This document shows positions 1-7,200 of a stretch of 13,366 nucleotides of DNA, piece after piece (the first letter of the stretch is position 1; the number at the start of each line of letters is the position of its first letter). The notes beneath the pieces were generated by a model. It was not told the origin of the DNA and did not search any database. It saw nothing but the letters and a program-made list of their open reading frames with translations. Source of the DNA: Thermoanaerobaculia bacterium (GTDB lineage: Bacteria; Acidobacteriota; Thermoanaerobaculia; Multivoradales; UBA5704); assembly GCA_025937035.1 (NCBI GenBank), contig JAICSG010000040.1, forward strand, positions 1 through 13,366. The letters are read 5' to 3'. Both the position numbers and the translations under genes were made by a program.

Positions 1-1
1 C

Positions 2-3000
2 CTGGAGGAGGCTCCGGCTCCCGGGCCGTCGGGCCCCTCGCGGCACTGGCAGCTCCTGCTGCTGTCGGCGCGGACCGAGTCGGCGCTGGAGACGGCGACC
101 GACAACCTCGCCCGGCACCTGCGGGAGACGTCGGGCCTCGACCTCGCGGACGCCGCCTACACCCTGCAGATCGGGCGCCGGGCCTTCGAGCACCGGCGGG
201 TCCTCGTCTGCAACAGCGCCGAGGATGCGGCGGCGGCCCTGGAGGAGCGCCATCCGAAGCGGGTTCTCAGCGACTTCCAGGAGCCGCGCGACCGCCCCGT
301 GGCGTTTCTCTTTCCGGGAGGCGGCGCCCAGTACGCGGACATGGGGCTGGAGCTCTACCGGGTCGAGCCGGTCTTCCGCCAGGAGATGGACCGCTGCCTC
401 GAGCTCTTCGCGGGCCTGGGGCTCGATCTCGTGCCCCATCTCTACCCCTCGCTGCGCGGCGAGGCCGCCGCGTCCCTGAGCCGCACGTCCACGGCCCTGC
501 CGGCCCTGTTCGCCACCGAGGTCGCGCTGGCGAAGCTCTGGATGTCCTGGGGCGTCCGCCCCCAGGCTCTGATCGGGCACAGCCTGGGCGAGTACGCGGC
601 GGCCCACCTGGCGGGGATCCTGTCGCTGGAGGACGCGGTGGCCTTGGTGGCGCTCCGTGGCCGCCTCTTCGAGAAGCTCCCGCAGGGCGTCATGCTGAGC
701 GTTCCGCTCCCCGAGAGCGAGGTGCTGCCCTGGTTGGGCGAGAGGCTCTCGATCGCGGCCATCAACGACCCGGCCCAGTGTGTGGTCTCGGGTCCGGTCG
801 AGGCCATCGACGAGCTCGCGGGCGAGCTCGCGGCCCGCGGGATCGAAGCCCTGCGCCTGCACATCGAGGTGGCCGCTCATTCGCGGCTGGTGGAGCCCAT
901 CCTCGAGGAGTTCGGGGCCTTCGTGCGCGGGATCCGCCTCCAGGCCCCCCGCCTGGCGGTCCTCTCCAACGTCACCGGCACCTGGCTGACGCCCGCCGAG
1001 GCCACCGATCCCGGGTACTGGATCCGCCAGCTCCGGCAGACGGTGCGCTTCGCCGACGGGGTCGAGAAGCTCCTGGAGGAGCCGAACCGGATCCTCCTGG
1101 AGGTCGGGCCGGGGCGCACTCTCACGACCATCGCCCGGCGCCACCCCCGCTGGTCCCCCGACCGGGTGACCCTGGCCTCCCTGCGCCATCCCCAGGACGT
1201 CCAGCCGGATCTCGCCTTCCTGCTCGATGCTCTCGGACGCCTCTGGCTCGCCGGGCTCGAGATCGACTGGAAGGGGTTCTCCGGGAACGAGAGGCGCCGC
1301 CGCGTCCAGCTGCCGCTCAGCCCGATGGAGCGCCAGCGCTACTGGCTGGAGATGCCGGCGGAGGGATTCGGGGGCGGCCAGGGCCGGCCCGCTGGCGAGC
1401 GGTCCCCGAAGAGAGAGCCGGCGGACTGGTTCTTCCTGCCGGCCTGGAGACAGTCCATGCCGCCCCTGGCTCCCGCCTCCCCGCAGGCCGGGAGCGGCCG
1501 CTGGCTCGTCTTCGCCGACGGCTGCGGCCTGGACGAGAGGCTGGGCGGGCGGTTGCGGCAGCAGGGAGCCGACGTGGTGATCGCCGTTCCCGGTCCGCGA
1601 TTCGAGAAGACCGAAGAGGGGAGCTATACCCTCCCTCCCGGCCAGCGGCAGGGCTTCGACGCGCTGATCGCGAGCCTGCGGGCCGAGGACCGGATGCCCG
1701 ACCGCATCGTCCACCTGTGGAGCTGCGGCCCCCGCGGCGACGAGAGCGCTGTCGAGTACACCCTGGCGCGCGGCTTCTCCTCCCTCGTCTCCCTGGCCCA
1801 GGCCTGGGGAGAGGCCGGCGTCCGGCGCGACCTGCGCCTCACGGTCGTCGCGAGCTCCCTCTGGCGGGTGGCTGGAGACGACCTGCCGGCGCCCGAGAAG
1901 GCCACCGTCCTGGGCCCCGCCCGGGTCATCCCCCGGGAGTATCCGCAGATCTCCTGCCGGGCTCTGGACGTCGTCCTGCCCGAAGGGGATTCCCTCCGCG
2001 ACCGCCTGGCGGACCAGCTCCTCGCCGAGCTCCTCTCGGACCGCGCCGAGAGCGCGGTGGCGTACCGCGGTGATCAGCGCTGGGTGCTGGATCTGGAGCC
2101 CCTGCACCTGGAGCGGCGCGAAGATCCGGGGCCGCGGTTGCGCCCCGGCGGCGTCTACCTGCTCACCGGCGGCCTCGGGGGCATCGGATTGACGATCGCG
2201 GAGCACCTCGCGCGGAGCGTGCGCGCGAAGCTCGTCCTGATGGGGCGTTCGGGGCTGCCGGAGCGCACCCACTGGGCTTCCCTGGCGGCGCGCGGAGACG
2301 AGGCCACGGCGCACAGGATCCGGAAGGTCCTCGCCCTCGAGGCGGCGGGCTCCGAGGTGCTGGTGATCCAGGCCGACGTCACCGATCCCGCCCAGGTGGC
2401 GCGGGCGGTGGCGCAGACGATCGATCGCTTCGGCACCCTCAACGGGGTGCTCCACGGCGCGGGGGTCCCGGCCGGGGGCCTCATCCAGCTCAAGACTCCC
2501 GAGGCGGCCGAGGCCGTCATGGCGCCCAAGATCCGGGGCACGCGCGCCCTGGCCGCGGCGGTCGCCGGGCTCCCTCTGGACTTCTTCGTGCTGCATTCCT
2601 CCACGCTCGGTCTGACCGGGGATGTGGGGCAGGTGGACTATTGCGCGGCGAACGCCTTCCTCGACGCCTTCGCCCATGCGCACGGCCTGCTCACGGGCCA
2701 GCCCACCATCTCCATCGACTGGTCGGTGTGGAGCGATGTGGGGATGGCCTTCGACGTGGCCCGCGGCGCGGCGGCGCCGCCGGGACCGGCCGCCGGAGGA
2801 GAGGCGTCCGGGCCGCCGGCCCACCCTCTGCTGGGCCGCCGTCTCGAGGCGCCGGACGGCGAGATCCGCTATCAGGCGGAGCTCGGTCCGGCAACCCAGT
2901 GGCTGCTCGCCGAGCACCGCATCCTGGGCGAGCCGGTCCTGCCGGGCGTGGCCTACCTGGAGATGGCCCGGGCCGCCTTCTCTCTGCACACCGGGAGCTC

Positions 3001-4243
3001 CGCGGTCTGCCTGCGCGACGTGGTGTTCGTCCAGCCTCTGCACGTCGCCGAAGGGCAGACGAAGGAGGTCCGGACGGCGCTGCGGCGCGACGGTGACGGC
3101 TTCTCGTTCACGATCAGCTCGCGGCCCCGTGGCGCCGCCTGGCTGGAGCACGCCAGCGGACGCCTGGCTCCTCTGGAGGAGCCGGCCGGCCGCCAGACCC
3201 TGCCCTCCGAGCCGCCCGCAGGGGCGGCGACGGATTCCGCCGGGCAGGCGGACGCCGCGGGGCCGGTGACCTGGGGGCCGCAGTGGCACGAGATCCACAA
3301 GCGGCCGTCCGGCCCCGGGCTCGCCCTCCTCGCGCTCCCGGCCGGCCGGAAGGCGGAGGCACGGACGTTCGGCCTCTATCCACCGCTGCTCGACCTGGCG
3401 ACCGCCTGCGGCGTCGTCGAGCTGACCGATGGGCCGTATCTCCCCCTGGCCTACGAGGCCGTCCGCATCTGGCGGGATCTGGGCGACGAGGTCTGGGTGC
3501 GGTTCGAGCGCCGGGACGGAGCCCGCGGGAGCACCGTGAGCTTCGACGTGACCCTCGCGGATGCCGAGGGGCGGGAGGTGATGCGCGTCGAGCGGTTCAC
3601 GCTGAAGCGCATCGACGAGAGCCTGCTCGCCGGGGCGCGGCCCGGCCCCGGGGAGAGCCCGGCGTCCTCGCCGCAGGGCTCCGCTCTGCTCGCGGAAGGG
3701 ATCACGGAAGCGATGGGGGGAGATCTCTTCGGCCGCGTCCTCGCCCAGGTCAACTTCCCGCAGATCGCCGTCTCGGCGCGGGACCTCCCGGCGGAATTCG
3801 CCCGCCTGCGCAGCGATGCGCCGCGCCAGGAGGCGTCCGCCGCCGGCTCGCCATCCGCGCCGGCTCCGGCGCCCGCGAAATACCGCCGGCCGCGCCTGCC
3901 GAACCCCTGCGTGGCCCCGCGGACCGAGATCGAGCGGTCGATGGCCGCGCTGTGGGAGCAGACCCTGGGGTTCGAGGGGATCGGGGTCCACGACGACTTC
4001 TTCGCGCTCGGCGGCCACTCCGTGATGGCCATTCAGCTGCTCGCCAGCGTGCGCGAGACCTTCGCCGTCGAGATCCCGCTGGATGCGCTGTTCGAGGCGC
4101 CGACCATCGCCGATCTGGCCGAGGCCGTGCTGCGGATCCTGAGTGAAGGAACAGATGAAACGGAGCTCCGAGAAGCCCTCGCCGAGCTCGCGATCGCCGG
4201 TGGAGAGCAGCTTCTCCTGGAAGGGAATGGCTCCGATGTCTGA
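2..4243 (+). CDS. Type I PKS module, 5'-truncated: (KS)-AT-KR-DH-ACP
   Basis: The frame is open from the left edge, and 1413 residues are visible. The first residues (LEEAP) are the usual end of a ketosynthase (compare AHVVLEEAP in the third gene), so the KS and true start lie upstream. Domain order in visible-residue numbers is KS-AT linker 1-99, malonyl-type AT ~100-380, KR ~475-923, DH 941-1205, a KR-tail-like block 1232-1266, an Ala/Pro-rich linker, and ACP ~1308-1380. No ER or methyltransferase is seen. Known chemistry: the module adds a C2 unit, reduces the beta-keto group and can dehydrate it. The order KR before DH is not the textbook AT-DH-(ER)-KR-ACP. After the ACP a ~35-residue helical tail with alternating acidic and Leu/Ala residues may dock onto the next protein. 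The gene ends at TGA 4241-4243, overlapping the next start. It is probably cytoplasmic, with no signal peptide or membrane segment seen in the visible part. Confidence 0.95.
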   Translation: MEEAPAPGPSGPSRHWQLLLLSARTESALETATDNLARHLRETSGLDLADAAYTLQIGRRAFEHRRVLVCNSAEDAAAALEERHPKRVLSDFQEPRDRPVAFLFPGGGAQYADMGLELYRVEPVFRQEMDRCLELFAGLGLDLVPHLYPSLRGEAAASLSRTSTALPALFATEVALAKLWMSWGVRPQALIGHSLGEYAAAHLAGILSLEDAVALVALRGRLFEKLPQGVMLSVPLPESEVLPWLGERLSIAAINDPAQCVVSGPVEAIDELAGELAARGIEALRLHIEVAAHSRLVEPILEEFGAFVRGIRLQAPRLAVLSNVTGTWLTPAEATDPGYWIRQLRQTVRFADGVEKLLEEPNRILLEVGPGRTLTTIARRHPRWSPDRVTLASLRHPQDVQPDLAFLLDALGRLWLAGLEIDWKGFSGNERRRRVQLPLSPMERQRYWLEMPAEGFGGGQGRPAGERSPKREPADWFFLPAWRQSMPPLAPASPQAGSGRWLVFADGCGLDERLGGRLRQQGADVVIAVPGPRFEKTEEGSYTLPPGQRQGFDALIASLRAEDRMPDRIVHLWSCGPRGDESAVEYTLARGFSSLVSLAQAWGEAGVRRDLRLTVVASSLWRVAGDDLPAPEKATVLGPARVIPREYPQISCRALDVVLPEGDSLRDRLADQLLAELLSDRAESAVAYRGDQRWVLDLEPLHLERREDPGPRLRPGGVYLLTGGLGGIGLTIAEHLARSVRAKLVLMGRSGLPERTHWASLAARGDEATAHRIRKVLALEAAGSEVLVIQADVTDPAQVARAVAQTIDRFGTLNGVLHGAGVPAGGLIQLKTPEAAEAVMAPKIRGTRALAAAVAGLPLDFFVLHSSTLGLTGDVGQVDYCAANAFLDAFAHAHGLLTGQPTISIDWSVWSDVGMAFDVARGAAAPPGPAAGGEASGPPAHPLLGRRLEAPDGEIRYQAELGPATQWLLAEHRILGEPVLPGVAYLEMARAAFSLHTGSSAVCLRDVVFVQPLHVAEGQTKEVRTALRRDGDGFSFTISSRPRGAAWLEHASGRLAPLEEPAGRQTLPSEPPAGAATDSAGQADAAGPVTWGPQWHEIHKRPSGPGLALLALPAGRKAEARTFGLYPPLLDLATACGVVELTDGPYLPLAYEAVRIWRDLGDEVWVRFERRDGARGSTVSFDVTLADAEGREVMRVERFTLKRIDESLLAGARPGPGESPASSPQGSALLAEGITEAMGGDLFGRVLAQVNFPQIAVSARDLPAEFARLRSDAPRQEASAAGSPSAPAPAPAKYRRPRLPNPCVAPRTEIERSMAALWEQTLGFEGIGVHDDFFALGGHSVMAIQLLASVRETFAVEIPLDALFEAPTIADLAEAVLRILSEGTDETELREALAELAIAGGEQLLLEGNGSDV
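299..1140 (+). other. Acyltransferase (AT) domain of the first PKS protein
   Basis: The domain opens with VAFLFPGGGAQY. The catalytic Ser lies in GHSLGE (Ser codon 581-583, residue 194) and it closes with LEVGPGRTL. ATs load the extender unit from acyl-CoA onto the ACP. GHSLGE (not GHSQGE) and the PALF block (residues ~167-170) point to malonyl-CoA. The second specificity site, usually HAFH (malonyl) or YASH (methylmalonyl), reads VAAH (His codon 878-880), so the malonyl call is probable, not certain. A post-AT linker ending in ERQRYWLE follows at about 1328-1351. Confidence 0.9.
1424..2770 (+). other. Ketoreductase (KR) domain: structural plus catalytic subdomains
   Basis: The N-terminal structural half (from ~1424) includes the GPARVIPREYP block. 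The catalytic half starts at ~2150 with the NADPH-binding TGGLGGIG (2165-2188). The catalytic set is visible: Lys in MAPKIRG (codon 2528-2530), Ser in HSS (2600-2602), Tyr in QVDYCAANAF (2639-2641) and Asn (2651-2653). All are intact, so an active beta-ketoreductase is expected. The LDD signature of B-type KRs is absent (HGAGVPAGG), and so is the Trp eight residues before the Tyr that marks A-type. Stereochemistry therefore cannot be assigned. The core ends in the usual W-x-x-W-x-x-VGMA block near 2720-2750. Confidence 0.92.
2822..3616 (+). other. Dehydratase (DH) domain placed after the KR
   Basis: A hot-dog-fold PKS dehydratase of ~265 residues begins at HPLLGRR. The catalytic HxxxGxxxxP motif is intact (HRILGEPVLP, 2915-2944). 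The second-half catalytic Asp is in YPPLLDLATA (codon 3392-3394). The residue four after that Asp, usually Gln or His, is Ala here. Known role: removes water from a beta-hydroxyacyl-ACP to give an enoyl chain. It is probably active, but the missing Gln/His is a caution. It follows directly on the KR core and precedes the ACP. Confidence 0.88.
3695..3799 (+). other. KR C-terminal tail-like block, displaced behind the DH
   Basis: Residues 1232-1266 begin EGITEAMGGDLFGRVL and continue with PQIAVSARDL. In many myxobacterial and cyanobacterial modules such a block (GI...EG...F.R.L....Q..VS..DL) directly follows the W-x-x-W-x-x-VGMA segment of the KR. Here a whole DH lies between the two parts. The match is from memory of the family pattern, not from an alignment. 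Confidence 0.6.
3923..4139 (+). other. Acyl carrier protein (ACP) domain of the first PKS protein
   Basis: A helical carrier domain with the phosphopantetheine site FFALGGHS (Ser codon 4019-4021). The PCP-like GGHS, instead of the DSL typical of actinomycete ACPs, is common in myxobacterial and cyanobacterial hybrid synthases. It holds the chain that the downstream Cy domain will accept. Confidence 0.93.
4219..4238 (+). promoter_or_regulatory. Ribosome binding site and overlapping start of the NRPS gene
   Basis: A purine-rich GGAAGGGAA (4219-4227) lies about 8-9 bases before ATG 4236. This spacing favours 4236 over the in-frame ATG at 4227, which sits almost on top of the Shine-Dalgarno, and over ATGs at 4143 and 4155 deep inside the upstream gene. 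The chosen start overlaps the upstream gene's stop by 8 bp, which suggests translational coupling. Confidence 0.7.
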
Positions 4244-7200
4244 GCTGCAGAACCGAATGAAAGATCTGACCCCGGACCAGCTCCGGGCTCTGGCCCAGCG
4301 CCTCAAGGGCCGCAAGGGGGCGCCCCCGCGGGAAGAGCCCTCCCTGCCCGTGCTCGTACACGCGCCGGAAGAGCGCTTCGAGCCCTTCCCGCTGACCGAC
4401 GTGCAGCAGGCCTACTGGGTGGGCCGGCGGGGCATCTTCGAGCTGGGGAACGTCTCGACGCACGGCTACAGCGAATGGCCGATGGTGGATCTCGACCTGG
4501 ACCGGATCACCCGCGCTCTGCGGCGCCTGATCGGCCGCCACGAGATGCTGCGCGCGGTCATCCTGCCGGACGGCCAGAATCAGCGGATCCTGCCGGAGGT
4601 GCCCCCCTACGAGGTCGCGGTGCTCGACCTGCGGGGGCTGCCGGAGCCCGAGGTCCGGGCGAAGCTGGCCGCGGTGCGCGAGGAGCTCTCGCACCAGGTC
4701 CTCCCCGAGGACCGCTGGCCGCTGTTCGACATCCGCGCCACTCTCCTCGACGAGGGCCGGGCGGTCGTCCACGTGAGCTTCGACACCCTGATCGGAGATC
4801 TCTGGAGCCTCCTGCGCATGATCGACGAGCTGCGGCAGCTCTATCTCGATCCGGAACGCGAGATGCCTCCCATCGACGTGTCCTTCCGCGATTACATCGT
4901 GGCGCAGAAGGCTTTCGAGAAGACCGAGGCGTACCGCCGCTCGGAGCGGTACTGGCAGGAGCGGCTGCGGGACATCCCGCCGGGGCCCGAGCTGCCGGTG
5001 GACGAAAACCCGGCCGCCCTGACGCACGCCCACTTCGCGCGCCGGTTCGCCCAGCTCGACGCCCCCCGCTGGCGCCGCCTGCGGGGGCTCGCCGCCGGCT
5101 ACGGCCTGACGCCCTCGGGGCTGCTGCTCACCGCCTATGCCACCGTCCTGTCGCTGTGGAGCAAGTCGCCGCGCTTCAGCCTGAACATCACCAATTTCAA
5201 CCGCCTCCCCATCCACCCGCACGTCCAGCGGGTGATCGGAGACTTCATCTCCCTGACCTTCCTGTCGGTCGACTTCTCGCAGCCGATGTCGTTCGAGCAG
5301 CGGGCCCAGGAGATCCAGAAGCAGCTCTGGAAGAACCTGGAGCACGGCCATATCAGCGGCATCAAGCTGATGCGGGAGTTGGCGCGGCTGGAGGGCCGGG
5401 CACCGCGCGCCATGATGCCGGTGGTCTTCACCAGCATGCTCATCGACCAGCAGCAGGACGCCGCCGAGAATGATGGGGCGGGGCAGGAGCAGGCCCGGGC
5501 CGCCGGCGCGGCGGCCGAGGACGACCGGCCGGGCGGCGCCGCGTACGGCATCACCCAGACTCCCCAGGTCTGGCTCGACCACCAGGTGATGGAGGACAAC
5601 GGCCGTCTCGTCTTCAACTGGGACGCCGTCGCCGGGCTCTTCCCGCCGGGGCTCTTCGACGAGATGTTCGATGCGTACCTCCGCCTGCTCGACCGCCTGC
5701 TCGATGAGGAGGGGTGGACGCGCGGGGGCCGCCGCTGGCTGATCGAGCACCAGCTCCGGGAGCGCGCCTGGACCAACGAGACCGCGGCTCCGGTGCCCCA
5801 GGCGCTGGCCCAGCAGCTTTTCGAGGAGCAGGCCCGGATGCGGCCGGACGCGCCGGCCGTGATCTCCGCCGGGCGCTCGCTGACCTACGGCGAGCTCGAC
5901 CGGCTGTCGAACCAGCTCGCCCACCGCCTGCGCCGGATGGGCGCGCGGCCTGACCGGCTCGTGGCCGTGGTGATGGAGAAGGGGTGGCAGCAGGTGGTCG
6001 CCGTGCTGGGCATCCTCAAGGCCGGCGGTGCCTACCTGCCGGTCCCCGCCGACCTGCCGCGCGACCGCTGGTGGTATCTGCTGTCGCACGGCGAGGTGTC
6101 CGTCGCGATCACTCAAGCCCATCTCGCCGCGGAGCTGGAGTGGCCCGCCGGAGTGCGGCGCGTCCTCGTCGAGGACGCGGCGGACGCCCCGGGAGACCCC
6201 CTCGAAGCCGTGCAGGGGCCCGAAAACCTGGCCTACGTTCTCTTCACCTCCGGCTCGACCGGCCTGCCCAAGGGCGCCATGATCGAGCACCGGAACGTGG
6301 TCAACCGGATGGTCGACGTGCGCGGCCGCTTCGGAATCGGGCCGGAGGACCGCGCCTTTGGCATCACCGCGCTGCACCACGACCTCTCGGTGTTCGATCT
6401 GTTCGGGGTCCTCGGCTCCGGCGGCGCCCTGGTTCTTCCGGAGCCGTCCGGGGTGCGCGACCCCTCGCACTGGATCGACTGCATGGCCCGCGAGGGGGTG
6501 ACCCTCTGGAACTCGGTCCCGGCCCTGCTGGAGATGCTGGCGGAGGAGCTGGAGCACCGCCGCGAGACCTCCCGTCCCTCCCAGCTCTCGCTGCGGGCCA
6601 CGTTCCTGGCGGGGGACTGGATCCCGGTCAGCCTGCCGGACCGGATGCGCGGCCTGGTCGACGGGCTCCAGTTCTTCGCCCTCGGGGGGCCGACCGAGAC
6701 CACGGTGTGGGACATCTGCTACCCGGTGGGCGCGGTCGATCCGTCCTGGCGGAGCATCCCCTACGGCCGGCCGATGACCAACACCCGCTACCACGTGCTC
6801 AGCGAGGCGCTGGAGCCGTGCCCCACCTGGGTCCCCGGTGAGCTCTGCATCGCCGGCGAGGGGGTGGCCCGCGGCTACTGGCGCGATGCGGACAAGACGT
6901 CCGCGGCATTCATCCCCGATCCCGGAACCGGGGAGCGGCTCTACCGCTCCGGCGACCTGGGGCGCTATCTCCCGGACGGCACGATCGAGTTCATGGGGCG
7001 CAAGGACTTCCAGGTCAAGATCCAGGGGCATCGCATCGAGCTCGGGGAGATCGAGTCCGTGCTGGCGCAGCACCCGGCCGTGCGCCTGCCGGTGGTGACC
7101 GTGGTGGGGGCGGAGCGCAGCCGCCGGCGCCTGGTCGCCTACGTGGTGCCGGCGTCCGGGATCTCCGTCGCCGCCGGCGCCGTCGCGTCCCGGGCCGCCC

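Noticed and set aside
299..301. GTG as a start codon for the first gene
   Set aside because: It is an internal Val codon in the AT block PVAFLF. The frame and the KS-AT linker continue upstream to the window edge.
778..2073. Alternative-frame + strand open frame (431 codons) within the AT-KR region
   Set aside because: Arg/Pro/Gly-rich translation without motifs, overlapped by the intact AT and KR reading frame.
3617..3922. Possible extra domain (ER or methyltransferase) between DH and ACP
   Set aside because: Only ~100 residues: the KR-tail-like block and an Ala/Pro-rich linker. No nucleotide- or SAM-binding motif is seen.
4143..4235. Earlier in-frame starts (4143, 4155, 4227) for the NRPS gene
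   Set aside because: They would lie up to 100 bases inside the upstream gene, add Ser/Lys/Pro-rich residues with no family likeness, and have poorer or badly spaced ribosome binding sites than ATG 4236.
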